Shown one piece after another: positions 1 through 10,657 of a DNA stretch of 64,000 nucleotides; position 1 is the stretch's first letter; each line of letters opens with the position of its first letter. Origin of the DNA: an uncultured Formosa sp. (lineage in GTDB: Bacteria; Bacteroidota; Bacteroidia; Flavobacteriales; Flavobacteriaceae); NCBI RefSeq assembly GCF_947500765.1, contig NZ_CANMTH010000001.1:659239-723238 (forward strand). Direction: 5' to 3'. Below the pieces are notes generated by a model. That model made no database searches and was not told the origin of the DNA. It was given only the letters and a program-made list of their open reading frames with translations. The position numbers and the translations under genes were made by a program.

Positions 1-1
1 A

Positions 2-2344
2 ACCACAAAATCTGGTAACAATTACGATAAACCAGTATTATCATACAATTCGCAATTTGGTTTTCAGTCAGAGCGTACACAAATAAAATTAATGGATGAA
101 TCGCAATACAGAACGTATTTAAATGAAGCAGGTGTTCAAAACATTCCATCAAATGGTGTTAATACAAATTGGTTAGATGAGGTGTTTGAAACGGCTTGGC
201 TAGAAAAGCATCACTTAAGTTTTGCAGGAGGAACAGAAAAATCTAGTTATTTGCTTTCTGGTTCTTATACCAATCAAGACGGTATTGTAGGAGGTGATCG
301 CGCAAATTTCAAACGTTATACTGCCAGATTAAACTCTAAACATAAAATTAACGACTGGTTAGAAGTTGGTAATAATCTTTCATATTCTAATAGCAGTAGA
401 GATGTGATTAGCGAAGATGATGAATACAGAAGTATTTTAAACAATGCGTTATTAATGGATCCATTAACACCTGTAACTTATACAGATGGTGTGCCAACTA
501 AAGTAACCAACTTGGTAGATAGTGGTTTAACTGTTCTGTCAGATAAAAATGGAAACTATTATGGTTTGCCTGAATATGTTACGGGAGAAATTGCAAATCC
601 TGTAGCTATGCTAACCATTCAAAACAGAAATATTAAAACGGATAAAATATTAGGTACATTTTTTGCCAATGTAACGCCTTTTGAAGGTTTGGTATTAACA
701 TCAAGATTAGGGATAGACGTAAGCTACTCTATACAACATAACTGGGATCCTGTTTATTACGTTTCTGCAGAAAGACAAAATTCTTTAGCAACTATAGATG
801 ATAACATTGTAAAAACAAGTTCTTGGCTATGGGAGAATTTTGCAACATATACTAATAATTATAAAAAACACAACTACACGGTTCTATTAGGTACAACAGC
901 AGAGAAATATCAATCTCCTAATTTTTATCTGTTCTCAGGGCCTATGCCTAAAGAAGGTGATAATTATGCATATCACGATTATTCTCAAGATGATGATCTT
1001 GATAAAACAGGAGGGAGTTATGTGGAAAGAAAGAAAAGATCTGTATTTGGACGATTCTCTTACTCATACGATGATAGATATCTTTTAGAAGGGACTTTGC
1101 GTTACGATGAGTCAAGTGCGTTTTCAGATGCAAACAAAGGGGCTTATTTTCCTTCAATATCTGCAGGTTGGGTTATGTCTAATGAAAATTTCTGGGGAGA
1201 AGATTCTAAAGTAAACTATTTTAAATTTCGTGCAAGTTGGGGTCAAGTAGGTAGCGATCAAAATTTATATGGAAATGAAGATTTACAGTTCTACACCAGT
1301 GAAGGTATTAAAATTCCAGATGGTAACGGAGGGTTCTTGTCTGGTTACGAGGCCGATGATCTTCCAAATCCAGACTTAACTTGGGAAACATCTGAGCAAT
1401 TAGACTTAGGTATTGATTTAAGAGCGTTTGATGGAAAGCTTACGTTTACAACAGATTACTACGATAAAAAAACAAAAGACTTAATTGTAAGTGGGAATGG
1501 TTTAATACCGTTGTCTGTAGGTCGTAATTTTGGTAGCTTTAATGGTGGTACCGTTTCTAACAAAGGTTTGGAATTTGAATTAGGTTACAATAATCAAGTA
1601 GGCGATTTTTCATATGGTATAAACCTAAACTTATCGACACTTAAAAACGAAGTTACAGAATTAGCTGTAGATTCTCCAATAGACGGTGTAAATGTTAGAG
1701 GTTTTGATACAACACGTTTTGAAGAAGGTGAACCAATTTGGTACTACAGAGGTTATAAAACCAATGGTATAGATGATGCTACTGGAGAAGTTATAATTGT
1801 AGATGTAGATGGTAGTGGAGATATTACTGCTAATGATATTACAAATATAGGTGATCCGCATCCAGACCTTTTATACGGTGGGCAAATAAACTTAGGGTAT
1901 AAAAATTGGGATTTTAATCTTAATTTCCAAGGTGTTCATGGTAATGAAATATATATGTTATGGAATAGAACAGATAGACCATACTCTAATAAACCTGCAT
2001 TTTTATATGATGATAGATGGACAGGTTCTGGAAGTAATGCTTCATACCCAAAAGCAGATGTTAGCAGTGATTACTTATACAGAAGTGATTTAATGGTTGG
2101 AGATGGATCTTACATGAGAATTAAACAAATTCAATTAGGCTATTCTCTTCCGCCAGTAATATTAGAAAAATTGAGATTAGATCGCTTACGCCTTTCTTTA
2201 TCAATTGAAGACTATTTCACGATCACTAACTACGAAGGCTTAGATCCTGAAGCTGGAAGTACGAATAATTCAGGTCAAGGTATAGATCGAGGTGTATACC
2301 CAATACCAGGGAAAATAATTTTCGGTTTATCTGTAAACCTATAA
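2..2344 (+). CDS. SusC/RagA-type TonB-dependent transporter (5'-truncated)
   Basis: Outer-membrane beta-barrel that imports oligosaccharides together with the SusD lipoprotein encoded next to it, powered by TonB. The frame is open from base 2, so the start, signal peptide, carboxypeptidase-like domain and most of the plug lie outside the window. The first residues, TTKSG, match the end of the plug domain in this family (usual form GVILITTKKG). About 780 residues follow with many aromatic beta-strand segments such as RYLLEGTLRYD and a C-terminus ending in a strand (IIFGLSVNL), as expected for a barrel. The first ATG inside the window (base 92) is internal, not the start. Family call is firm; substrate is unknown but the downstream GH3 enzyme suggests a glucan or related glycan. 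Confidence 0.95.
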   Translation, partial: TTKSGNNYDKPVLSYNSQFGFQSERTQIKLMDESQYRTYLNEAGVQNIPSNGVNTNWLDEVFETAWLEKHHLSFAGGTEKSSYLLSGSYTNQDGIVGGDRANFKRYTARLNSKHKINDWLEVGNNLSYSNSSRDVISEDDEYRSILNNALLMDPLTPVTYTDGVPTKVTNLVDSGLTVLSDKNGNYYGLPEYVTGEIANPVAMLTIQNRNIKTDKILGTFFANVTPFEGLVLTSRLGIDVSYSIQHNWDPVYYVSAERQNSLATIDDNIVKTSSWLWENFATYTNNYKKHNYTVLLGTTAEKYQSPNFYLFSGPMPKEGDNYAYHDYSQDDDLDKTGGSYVERKKRSVFGRFSYSYDDRYLLEGTLRYDESSAFSDANKGAYFPSISAGWVMSNENFWGEDSKVNYFKFRASWGQVGSDQNLYGNEDLQFYTSEGIKIPDGNGGFLSGYEADDLPNPDLTWETSEQLDLGIDLRAFDGKLTFTTDYYDKKTKDLIVSGNGLIPLSVGRNFGSFNGGTVSNKGLEFELGYNNQVGDFSYGINLNLSTLKNEVTELAVDSPIDGVNVRGFDTTRFEEGEPIWYYRGYKTNGIDDATGEVIIVDVDGSGDITANDITNIGDPHPDLLYGGQINLGYKNWDFNLNFQGVHGNEIYMLWNRTDRPYSNKPAFLYDDRWTGSGSNASYPKADVSSDYLYRSDLMVGDGSYMRIKQIQLGYSLPPVILEKLRLDRLRLSLSIEDYFTITNYEGLDPEAGSTNNSGQGIDRGVYPIPGKIIFGLSVNL

Positions 2345-2366
2345 TCTTAATTTAAATCATTAAAAA

Positions 2367-3887
2367 ATGAAAAAGTATATAAAAATTATAACACTAGGTA
2401 TTCTAATACTTTTTAATTATACCTCTTGTAGCAGTGATTTTACTGAAGTAGAACCTATAGGAAAGGTTAATGAAGTCGATTTTCTATCTACAGATGCAGA
2501 AGCAGAATCTGTAATATATGGTATTTACGACCTCATGGCATGGAATTATAACCGAGACTGGAATAGTGCCTTTTTTATAAAAGTTCTACCCGGAGATATT
2601 GCAAATGCAGGAAGTACTATAGGCGATCAACCCGCATTACAACAACTAGACGATTTTGAATATGTTGCCGATAATCCAGTAATTACAGGGGTTTGGGAAG
2701 GATATTATAAAACCATAGGTTTAGCAAATGTTTTAATTGAAAAATTAGAAATTTCTGAACTAAGTACAAAAGATAAATTTATTGCTGAAGCTAAATTTTT
2801 ACGAGCGTATAGTTATTTAGAATTAGTCACTCTATATGGTGGTGTGCCTTTAAGAATTTCAACACCAACATCTATTGACGAATTTGCATTAGCAAGATCT
2901 ACTAAAAGTGAAGTCTATGCACAAATTGAAAACGATTTAGCAGATGCAATTAACGGCTTACCTGTTAAATCGGCAATAGCACAACCTTTTAGAATTTCAA
3001 AAGAAGCTGCCGAAGCAGTATTAGGAAAAGTCTATTTGTTTCAAGAAAAATATGATTTAGCAGCCGTTGAATTTGAAAACGTGATTTCATCTCAAGTTTT
3101 TGATTTAGAACCAGATTTTGCAGATGTTTGGAGTTCTAGTTCAGAAAACGGAATAGAATCTTTAATAGAGTTAACTTATGTAAGTACAGAAGCTTATAGT
3201 TGGGGTAATTTCCCTTGGGGTGGACGACCAGAAAGTAATATTCATGCCCAATTAATGGGACCTAGAGGAGATGTTTTTGATGTTGCTGCTATTGGAGTTG
3301 CTAACGGATGGGGATTCAATCTACCTACATCTAAAATAGGTACTGCATTTGATGCTGCAGGCGATGTAACTCGTAAAAATGCTACATTAATTTCAGAAGC
3401 CGATTTAGTAGCGGCAGGGGGTAATGTTTATCCTCCAGATACAGGAATTCATGATTATGAAGGTTACGTGAGATTAAAATACACAACAAGACCTGAAGAT
3501 ACTGCTGGCCCAACTACTGAGTTAAATTACGGTATTAACTGGAGACTTTTAAGATATGCAGATGTGTTATTAATGGCTGCTGAAGCCTACAATAAAAATA
3601 ATGAAGACTCTAAAGCTTTAATAGAATTAAATAAAGTAAGAAACAGAGCCAATCTTCCCGATGTTACTGCAACAGGAACAGCGCTTTTTGATGCCATTGT
3701 TAAGGAAAGAGAATTAGAATTAGCTTTTGAAGGTCAACGTTTTTGGGATTTAATACGTTGGGGATTAGCGGATACTGAACTTTCAAGCTTAGGTTATACA
3801 TCTAAAAATGAAGTTTTTCCAATACCAGCCAATGAAATAAGTAGAAATACGTTAATTAACCAGGAAGATCAAAATCCTGGATATTAA
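2367..3887 (+). CDS. SusD/RagB family glycan-binding outer-membrane lipoprotein
   Basis: Surface lipoprotein that binds glycan and caps the SusC transporter. A lipoprotein signal peptide ends at Cys21 (NYTSC). The body shows the SusD pattern: a TPR-like helical region including FLRAYSYLELVTLYGGVPL near residues 145-165, and the C-terminal signature RELELAFEGQRFWDLIRWG near 445-465. Length 506 is normal. It starts 22 bases after the SusC stop, so the two are co-transcribed. No sigma/anti-sigma or hybrid two-component regulator is seen next to it; such genes may lie upstream of the window. Confidence 0.96.
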   Translation: MKKYIKIITLGILILFNYTSCSSDFTEVEPIGKVNEVDFLSTDAEAESVIYGIYDLMAWNYNRDWNSAFFIKVLPGDIANAGSTIGDQPALQQLDDFEYVADNPVITGVWEGYYKTIGLANVLIEKLEISELSTKDKFIAEAKFLRAYSYLELVTLYGGVPLRISTPTSIDEFALARSTKSEVYAQIENDLADAINGLPVKSAIAQPFRISKEAAEAVLGKVYLFQEKYDLAAVEFENVISSQVFDLEPDFADVWSSSSENGIESLIELTYVSTEAYSWGNFPWGGRPESNIHAQLMGPRGDVFDVAAIGVANGWGFNLPTSKIGTAFDAAGDVTRKNATLISEADLVAAGGNVYPPDTGIHDYEGYVRLKYTTRPEDTAGPTTELNYGINWRLLRYADVLLMAAEAYNKNNEDSKALIELNKVRNRANLPDVTATGTALFDAIVKERELELAFEGQRFWDLIRWGLADTELSSLGYTSKNEVFPIPANEISRNTLINQEDQNPGY

Positions 3888-3916
3888 TTAAAAATTAGTA
3901 ATTAGTTTTGTTTAGA

Positions 3917-3950
3917 GAAGGGGCAGTGGTTTAATTTAAACGCTGCCTTT
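3917..3950 (+). terminator. imperfect hairpin with U-rich tail between susD and the GH3 gene
   Basis: AAGGGGCAG pairs with CTGCCTTTT (with G-U pairs), followed by a T-rich run. It could partly terminate transcription after the SusCD pair and lower expression of the GH3 gene. Confidence 0.5.
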
Positions 3951-3982
3951 TGTTTTCTTTTAAGAATTAAATTATAGATCAT

Positions 3983-6184
3983 ATGTGTAGTAATAAAAAG
4001 AACACTTTTTTAAGTATCGTTATAATCTTCTGCAGTATAACGATGATAAATGCTCAGAAAGCAAGTGATGAAAATGAAAAAATAGAAATAAAAATTGATA
4101 GTATTATAGCGTTATTAACAACAGAAGAAAAAGTGGCCATGTGCCATGCGCAATCCAAATTTAGTACTCCAGGTGTAGAACGCATAGGAATTCCTGAATT
4201 ATGGATGTCCGATGGTCCACACGGTGTAAGAAGTGAACTTAATTGGGATAATTGGGAGTATGCAAATTGGACTAATGATTCCATTACAGCCTTTCCTGCA
4301 TTAACATGTTTAGCAGCCACATTTAACCCAGAATTATCTAAAGATTATGGAGTAAATGTTGGTGAAGAAGCGCGTTATCGTAAAAAAGATGTGTTATTGG
4401 GGCCTGGAGTAAATATGTATCGTACACCCTTAAACGGTAGAAATTTTGAATACATGGGAGAAGACCCCTACTTAGCCTCAATAATGGTAGTGCCATATAT
4501 TCAGGGCGTACAACAAAATGGGGTCGCTGCGTGTGTAAAACATTATGCTTTAAATAATCAAGAGTTATGGAGAGATCATATAAATGTTGAAGTGAGTGAT
4601 CGCGCGTTGCATGAAATTTATTTACCCGCTTTTAAAGCGGCTGTTCAAAAAGGAAACGTATGGTCTATTATGGGAGCATACAATCAATTTAGAGGACAGT
4701 ATTGTTGCCATAACCAATTACTTCTTAATAAAATTTTGAAAGACGATTGGCAATTTGATGGAGTTGTAATTACAGATTGGGGTGGTGCTCACGATACTAA
4801 AGAAGCCATTTTTAATGGTTTAGATATAGAAATGGGTACTGGAACCGATGGTTTAACGACAAGTACCAAAAATGCTTACGATAGTTATTATTTAGCCAAC
4901 CCGTTTTTAAAACTTTTAAAAAATAAGGAAGTTAGTGAAGACTATTTAAACGATAAAGTTAAACGAATTTTACGTTTAATGCTCAGAACAAATATGAACC
5001 CTAATAAACCCTACGGACGCATAAATAACATAGAACATTTAACTGTAGCAAGAGAAGTCGCTACAGAAGGTATTGTATTATTAAAAAATGAAAATAATTT
5101 TTTCCCGATTAATCCAACTAAAAAATTAACAATAGCTGTAATAGGTGAAAATGCAACAAAAAGCATGACACTTGGTGGAGGCTCTTCAGAATTGAAAGCA
5201 AAATCTGAAATAAGTCCGCTTCAAGGCATTAAAGCACGTTTTAAAAATGCGACTATAATTCATGCGTTAGGTTACGCATCAGGTCCTTCTGCATACGGAC
5301 GTGTAATTCCTTCAGATTTAGATGCTAAAAAACTTCAACAAGAAGCTGTTGATGCTGCTTCAAAAGCAGATGTTGTTTTGTTTGTTGGCGGTTTAAATAA
5401 AAATCATTTTCAAGATTGTGAAGGTGCAGATAGACAAAGTTATGAATTGCCTTTTAATCAAAATGAGCTATTAAATAACATTCTAAAAGTAAACAATAAC
5501 CTTGGTGTTATTTTAATTAGTGGTAATGCTGTAGAAATGCCGTGGTTACCAAAAGTAAAAGGGCTTATGCAGGCTTGGTATTTGGGTAGTGAAGCTGGAC
5601 ATGCTATTGCAAATGTGGTTAGTGGCGATGTAAATCCGTCGGGTAAATTACCGTTTTCGTTTCCTAAAAAGTTAGAAGATAATGCAGCTCATACTTTTGG
5701 AGAACTATCTTATCCGGGCGATAGCATAAACCAATACTATAAAGAAGACATATTAGTTGGTTACCGCTGGCACGACACTAAAAAAATTGAACCTCAATTT
5801 GCCTTTGGAGAAGGACTGTCTTATACTTCGTTTAAAATCAGTAATGTAAAAACGAATAAAAAAACGTATTCTAAAACTGATGAGATCATAGTGTCAGGTA
5901 ACGTTTCTAATATTGGAAATATAGATGGTAAAGAAGTTGTGCAGGTTTATGTAGGTAAACCAAAATCTAAAGTCAAAAGAGCTTTAAAAGAGTTGAAAGG
6001 ATTTCAGAAAATTAATGTTGAAAAAGGAGCAAATAAAGATTTTACTATTACAATACATCCAAACGATTTAGCTTTTTACGATGAAACGATTTCTGATTGG
6101 AGTTTAGAAAAAGGAGATTATATAATTTATGTTGGAAATGGATCAAATAGTATGTCTGCAACTATTAAAATACGTATTAACTAA
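3983..6184 (+). CDS. glycoside hydrolase family 3 (beta-glucosidase-like), exported
   Basis: Cleaves beta-linked sugars from the non-reducing end of oligosaccharides, probably in the periplasm. A signal peptide ends near residue 25 (INAQ). The N-terminal barrel has SDGPHGVR, GPGVNMYRTPLNGRNFEYMGEDP, KHYALNNQE and VITDWGG; Asp265 in ITDWGG is the predicted nucleophile. The second domain carries GGLNKNH followed by EGADRQSYELP, and the last ~90 residues form the fibronectin-III-like domain usual in these enzymes (GKEVVQVYV). Length 733 is typical of BglX-type GH3. The gene follows SusCD by 95 bases, so it is the glycosidase of this locus. Beta-glucosidase is most likely; beta-xylosidase cannot be excluded from sequence alone. 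Confidence 0.93.
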   Translation: MCSNKKNTFLSIVIIFCSITMINAQKASDENEKIEIKIDSIIALLTTEEKVAMCHAQSKFSTPGVERIGIPELWMSDGPHGVRSELNWDNWEYANWTNDSITAFPALTCLAATFNPELSKDYGVNVGEEARYRKKDVLLGPGVNMYRTPLNGRNFEYMGEDPYLASIMVVPYIQGVQQNGVAACVKHYALNNQELWRDHINVEVSDRALHEIYLPAFKAAVQKGNVWSIMGAYNQFRGQYCCHNQLLLNKILKDDWQFDGVVITDWGGAHDTKEAIFNGLDIEMGTGTDGLTTSTKNAYDSYYLANPFLKLLKNKEVSEDYLNDKVKRILRLMLRTNMNPNKPYGRINNIEHLTVAREVATEGIVLLKNENNFFPINPTKKLTIAVIGENATKSMTLGGGSSELKAKSEISPLQGIKARFKNATIIHALGYASGPSAYGRVIPSDLDAKKLQQEAVDAASKADVVLFVGGLNKNHFQDCEGADRQSYELPFNQNELLNNILKVNNNLGVILISGNAVEMPWLPKVKGLMQAWYLGSEAGHAIANVVSGDVNPSGKLPFSFPKKLEDNAAHTFGELSYPGDSINQYYKEDILVGYRWHDTKKIEPQFAFGEGLSYTSFKISNVKTNKKTYSKTDEIIVSGNVSNIGNIDGKEVVQVYVGKPKSKVKRALKELKGFQKINVEKGANKDFTITIHPNDLAFYDETISDWSLEKGDYIIYVGNGSNSMSATIKIRIN

Positions 6185-6269
6185 TGCAGTGTGCTTTATT
6201 AGTTAAAAGAAAAAGTTACCCCAAATGGAGTGACTTGAAATAGATTTGTTTGTTAATAGCCGAATTGCG

Positions 6270-6311
6270 GGGAGTTGGATATATCATGTGCAATGATTTT
6301 AAACAACTCCC
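6270..6311. terminator. possible hairpin between convergent genes
   Basis: GGGAGTTG (6270-6277) pairs with CAACTCCC (6304-6311), with an ATCAT/ATGAT stem inside the loop. It lies between the convergent GH3 and deaminase genes. There is no clean U-tract, so a terminator role is uncertain. Confidence 0.35.
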
Positions 6312-6336
6312 TAAAATTCAAATTTTATTTCATTAA

Positions 6337-7359
6337 TTAGTTTAAAGAGCTGAAATAATTCTTTACGTTTAAAATATGTTTTTCCTTTTCTTCAGGGCTT
6401 AACCAGCTGGCTTCAAAACCATTTATTGCCAATTGTAATAATTGATCTGTACTTAAATTAAAAACCTTTGCTATTTCGTAATAATTCTCATTCATATAAC
6501 CTCCAAAATAGGCAGGATCGTCGGAGTTAATTGTAGCTAGAATGCCTCTGTCAAGTATTTCAACAATGTTATGATCTTCCATTTTTTGAATCACTTTAAG
6601 TTCAAGGTTACTTAAAGGGCATAAGGTTAAAGCTATTTTATCTTTAATTAGTTTTTGTACCAAGACTTCATCATCTAAACAACGGTTTCCATGGTCTATT
6701 CTATCAATTTTTAAATGGTCTAGGGCTTCCCATATATATTCTACAGGACCTTCTTCTCCAGCATGAGCTACTAATTTAAAACCGTGTTTTGCAGAGGCTT
6801 CAAAAACATTAATAAATTTACTTGGCGGATTACCAACCTCAGAAGAATCTAATCCAACACCATCAATCCAATGTTTAAAAGGAATAGCTTCCTCTAATGT
6901 TTTAAAAGCGTCTTCTTCGCTTAAATGACGTAAATAAGACATGATAAGCTTGTACGATATGTTTAATTCATCTTTACCTTTTTCAAGCGCTTTTTTAATT
7001 CCATTAATAACAACATTAAAAGGAACACCCCGTTCTGTGTGGGTTTGCGGATCGAAAAATACTTCTACATGTACTACATTCTGGCTGTGTACTTTTGTTA
7101 GATACGCCCAAGTTAAATCGAAAAAATCTTGTTCGTAAAGAAGCACTTTAGCGCCTAGGTAATAAATGTCTAAAAATTCTTGAAGGTTATTAAATTTATA
7201 AGCTTTCTTTAGTGATTCAACAGTATCATAATCTAAAGAGATATTGTTTCTTTTGGCTATTTCGAACATCAGTTCAGGTTCAAAGCTACCTTCAATGTGC
7301 AAGTGTAGCTCTGTTTTAGGAATGCCTTGTATGATGCTTTTTAATTCTGATGATTTCAT
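6337..7359 (-). CDS. adenine deaminase-like member of the adenosine deaminase family
   Basis: Zinc-dependent purine deaminase of the amidohydrolase superfamily, cytoplasmic, in purine salvage. Metal and catalytic residues are all visible: HLH at residues 19-21, HAGEE with His199 and Glu202, DHG at 222-224, and NSDDPAYFGG with Asp280/Asp281. The stretches LDSSEVGNPPSKF and CPLSNLELKV fit the bacterial/fungal adenine deaminase branch better than classical adenosine deaminases; this is from memory of the family and would need a tree. Length 340 is normal. It is convergent with the GH3 gene and has no operon partner. Confidence 0.88.
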   Translation of the reverse strand: MKSSELKSIIQGIPKTELHLHIEGSFEPELMFEIAKRNNISLDYDTVESLKKAYKFNNLQEFLDIYYLGAKVLLYEQDFFDLTWAYLTKVHSQNVVHVEVFFDPQTHTERGVPFNVVINGIKKALEKGKDELNISYKLIMSYLRHLSEEDAFKTLEEAIPFKHWIDGVGLDSSEVGNPPSKFINVFEASAKHGFKLVAHAGEEGPVEYIWEALDHLKIDRIDHGNRCLDDEVLVQKLIKDKIALTLCPLSNLELKVIQKMEDHNIVEILDRGILATINSDDPAYFGGYMNENYYEIAKVFNLSTDQLLQLAINGFEASWLSPEEKEKHILNVKNYFSSLN

Positions 7360-7550
7360 ATGATGTATTATTTCGAAGTTTAATATACGATTTGTACTTA
7401 TTATCTGGCTAAATGTAATGCTGTTTTAGTCGGTTGTTTCCCCCAAACTATCAACTTACCTTAACTTGTGTCTTGATTTATGTGCAAATTTATAGACAAA
7501 ATAGAGCGCTAAATAGGTATATTTCTTTTATAAAACTGTATTTTTAAAGC

Positions 7551-8390
7551 ATGATTAAAGATCAGAAATATGAAGCCGTAGAAGCCTATTATCTTAAAAC
7601 AAAGACATGGGAAGTGAAAAAATATTTAAGCTTTTTTCAATTCGTGTATGTTATTTCTGGAAATGGAATCCATAATTACAGTGGTAATTCTATTCCTTTT
7701 AAAGCCGATTATTTGGTGCTTTTAACTCCCGATAAAGACAATTATTTTGAACTACACGGAGAAACAGAATTTTTAATCATGAAAGTCCATGTGTCTTATG
7801 TTAGAGATTATAGATGGAAAACTATTGATTATCTTGAAGAGTTACTGTATTCTTCTAGTCAGATTTCAGGAACTATAATTACCAATAGTTCAGACAAAAT
7901 ACTAATAAAGCATATTGCAAATTCTTTAATGTTAAGTTTAAAAGAAAAAAAACTGTACCATCAAGATTTAAATCTACATTACATTAATGCTTTAACGGTT
8001 ATTGCTGCGCGAAATATTTCGGAGAAGAAACCACATGGATTTACGGAGAAAGTAGATAATAAATTTGAAAGTATTCTGACTTATGTAGAACACAACATAT
8101 ATAATCCTTCACAATTAAGAACGCAAGTAGTTAGTGAAGCCTTTGGTATTTCTCCAAATTATTTTAGTACCTATTTTAAGCATCAATCAGGAGAGAATTA
8201 TAAAAATTATTTAGCTAATTATAAAATTAAACTAATAGAACATCGATTAAAATATAGTGATAAACGCATTGCCGAATTGGTAGATGAATTTGGTTTTATA
8301 GATGAAAGTCATATCAATAAATTTTATAAAAAACATAAAGGAATAACGATTAAGGCGTTTCGGAACACACACACAAGGTTTAATAACTAA
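7551..8390 (+). CDS. AraC family transcriptional regulator
   Basis: DNA-binding regulator of 279 residues. Residues 1-150 look like a cupin-type sensor domain (VYVISGNGIHNYSG, then a run of beta-strand segments). Residues about 175-275 form the double helix-turn-helix of the AraC/XylS family: first helix pair around VVSEAFGISPNYFSTYFKHQSG, second around RIAELVDEFGFIDESHINKFYKKHKGI. Transcribed away from the deaminase gene, with 191 bases between the two starts. Its ligand and targets cannot be told from sequence; the SusCD-GH3 locus is not an obvious target because the deaminase gene intervenes. Confidence 0.92.
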   Translation: MIKDQKYEAVEAYYLKTKTWEVKKYLSFFQFVYVISGNGIHNYSGNSIPFKADYLVLLTPDKDNYFELHGETEFLIMKVHVSYVRDYRWKTIDYLEELLYSSSQISGTIITNSSDKILIKHIANSLMLSLKEKKLYHQDLNLHYINALTVIAARNISEKKPHGFTEKVDNKFESILTYVEHNIYNPSQLRTQVVSEAFGISPNYFSTYFKHQSGENYKNYLANYKIKLIEHRLKYSDKRIAELVDEFGFIDESHINKFYKKHKGITIKAFRNTHTRFNN

Positions 8391-8496
8391 TTAGATTTAA
8401 TGCTAAAAGTTATCTTTTACAAATTATCTATTGAATGTTTTTATAGATTTACGTTAATAGTTCTATAAGAATGGAATGATTTTTTAACAGGCAACG

Positions 8497-8504
8497 TATA
8501 TTTG
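8497..8504 (+). promoter_or_regulatory. putative -7 element TATATTTG upstream of dsbD
   Basis: Matches the Bacteroidota housekeeping -7 consensus TAnnTTTG, 70 bases before the dsbD start. No clear TTG is seen at the -33 distance. Confidence 0.5.
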
Positions 8505-8574
8505 CTGGATATTGAAAAAATTAAAAATAATTATTTAAGAATAATACATCAACCCCTTATAATTTTCATTTGCT

Positions 8575-10560
8575 ATGAAGCATATTCTTTTTGCCCTATT
8601 ATTAACAATTAGTCTATCTGCTTTTTCTCAAATTTTAGATCCTGTAAAATGGTCTACAGCTGTAGAAAAAGTTTCAGACACAGAATATAAATTAATTTCG
8701 ACTGCAAACATAGATACAAGTTGGCATTTATACTCGCAATTTGTACCAGAAAATGGTCCTATTCCAACAACCTTTATTTATGATAATTCTGAAGAGACAT
8801 TTACTTTAGAAGGCAATACATTAGAAGGAAAAGGGCATACCATATTCGACCCAGTGTTTGAAATGGAGATTAAGTTTTTTGAAGGTCAAGCACAGTTTGT
8901 GCAACATATAAAAATATCTTCTGCCATTCAAAAAATTGAAGGATTTGTAGAATATATGGTTTGTGATGATGCTCAATGTATGCCTCCAACAGAAGTTGAA
9001 TTAGAATTTATTTTAGACGGAAATACAAAGGGAGCTGCTACAATTACAGAAAAAGCAAAAGAAACTCCTGTAAAAGTTTCAGAAAAACATATTGAAAAAG
9101 AAGAAAAAACAGCGACCAATAAAGGGCTTTGGTCTATCTTTTTTATCGCATTCTTATCTGGTTTTGCAGCGCTATTAACACCATGCGTATTTCCTATGAT
9201 TCCTATGACGGTGAGCTTCTTTACTAAGCAAAGTAAAAACAAAGCTTCTGGAATTAAAAATGCGATTATTTACGGTGTTAGTATTATTGTTATTTATGTA
9301 TTGTTAGGAACTGCTGTAACAGGAATTTTTGGTGCAAGTGCTTTAAATGCATTATCTACAAATGTGTGGTTTAACGTTATTTTCTTTGTGTTATTAGTCG
9401 TTTTTGCAGTTTCATTTTTAGGGGCTTTCGAAATAGTTTTACCAAATTCATGGGCAAACAAAGTCGATTCTCAAGCCGATCGTGGTGGTTTAGTCGGGAT
9501 TTTCTTTATGGCTTTAGCGTTAGCAATAGTCTCTTTTTCTTGTACGGGACCTATTGTAGGCACACTTTTAGTAGAATCGGCTTCTAAAGGAGGAGTAGCT
9601 CCAATTATTGGAATGTTCGGATTTTCTTTAGCTATTGCTTTGCCATTTGCTTTATTTGCAGCATTCCCAGGCTGGTTAAATTCTTTACCAAAATCGGGAG
9701 GTTGGTTAAATACAGTGAAAGTGGTTTTAGGATTTTTAGAACTGGCTTTAGCTTTTAAATTTTTATCGAACGCCGATTTAGTATTACAACTTCATGTCTT
9801 AGAACGTGAAGTGTTTATCGCTATTTGGATCGCCATTTTTGGAACCCTCGCGTTTTATTTATTCGGAAAAATACAATTACCACACGATTCTCCGTTGCCT
9901 CATATTTCTGTTGGTCGATTAAGTTTAGGTCTTATCGTGTTAACATTTACTATTTATATGATTCCAGGGCTTTGGGGGGCGCCTTTAAATATTATTAGTG
10001 CATTCCCGCCACCACAAGAATATAGCGAATCGCCTTATGGTGTTGGGTTTTCTAAAATTGGTGGAGGTGCAGCAAGGGCCGAAGCTCATGGCGAATTGCC
10101 TGATGGCGCACATTTATTAGCTCCTCACGATATTATGGCGTTTAACGATTATGATAAAGGTGTTGCTTATGCTAAAAAAGTAGGAAAACCAATCATGCTA
10201 GATTTTACGGGTTGGGCATGTGTAAATTGTAGAAAGATGGAACAAAAGGTTTGGCCAGAACCAGGTGTTTTAAGTATTTTGAAAAACGATGTGGTTTTAA
10301 TTTCGTTATATGTAGATGATAAACGTCCGTTAGCAGAAGGCGATGTAGTAGAATCTCAATTAAAACCAGGTAAGACATTAAAATATATTGGACAAAAATG
10401 GAGTGAGATGCAAACCATTAAATACAAGTCTAATTCGCAACCTTTTTATGTGATTATAGATCATGCCGAAGACAAATTAGTAGAACCTGTGGCTTATCTT
10501 CCTGATGCAGAATTGTATCAAAATTGGTTAGAAGAAGGCCTTCGTAAGTTTAAAAAATAG
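8575..10560 (+). CDS. dsbD: thiol:disulfide interchange protein DsbD
   Basis: Inner-membrane protein that moves electrons from cytoplasmic thioredoxin to periplasmic thiols. All three DsbD modules are present. After a signal peptide (ending SAFSQ) comes the periplasmic alpha domain with Cys130 and Cys135 (VCDDAQC). The membrane domain begins near residue 188, with its redox cysteines in TPCVFPMIP (Cys204) and SCTGP (Cys323). The C-terminal thioredoxin-like domain carries CVNC (Cys549, Cys552). At 661 residues it is longer than E. coli DsbD (about 565), mainly from linkers between the membrane and thioredoxin parts. It stands alone and ends at a strong hairpin. Confidence 0.96.
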   Translation: MKHILFALLLTISLSAFSQILDPVKWSTAVEKVSDTEYKLISTANIDTSWHLYSQFVPENGPIPTTFIYDNSEETFTLEGNTLEGKGHTIFDPVFEMEIKFFEGQAQFVQHIKISSAIQKIEGFVEYMVCDDAQCMPPTEVELEFILDGNTKGAATITEKAKETPVKVSEKHIEKEEKTATNKGLWSIFFIAFLSGFAALLTPCVFPMIPMTVSFFTKQSKNKASGIKNAIIYGVSIIVIYVLLGTAVTGIFGASALNALSTNVWFNVIFFVLLVVFAVSFLGAFEIVLPNSWANKVDSQADRGGLVGIFFMALALAIVSFSCTGPIVGTLLVESASKGGVAPIIGMFGFSLAIALPFALFAAFPGWLNSLPKSGGWLNTVKVVLGFLELALAFKFLSNADLVLQLHVLEREVFIAIWIAIFGTLAFYLFGKIQLPHDSPLPHISVGRLSLGLIVLTFTIYMIPGLWGAPLNIISAFPPPQEYSESPYGVGFSKIGGGAARAEAHGELPDGAHLLAPHDIMAFNDYDKGVAYAKKVGKPIMLDFTGWACVNCRKMEQKVWPEPGVLSILKNDVVLISLYVDDKRPLAEGDVVESQLKPGKTLKYIGQKWSEMQTIKYKSNSQPFYVIIDHAEDKLVEPVAYLPDAELYQNWLEEGLRKFKK

Positions 10561-10594
10561 AAACCTGTTTGATTTAAGTTTCGTTTAAAAAATT

Positions 10595-10634
10595 AAAAGC
10601 CTCCATTATTATATTTAATAATGGAGGCTTTTTT
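10595..10634. terminator. bidirectional rho-independent terminator
   Basis: Perfect 16-bp stem, AAAAGCCTCCATTATT (10595-10610) with its complement at 10617-10632, six-base loop, flanked by A and T runs. It serves the convergent dsbD (+) and DUF1028 (-) genes. Confidence 0.93.
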
Positions 10635-10657
10635 ATGAAGTAAATACGAGTATGATT

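Noticed and set aside
6337..8390. AraC regulator as controller of the SusCD-GH3 locus
   Set aside because: It is separated by an opposite-strand gene and there is no shared operator visible; left as unknown target.
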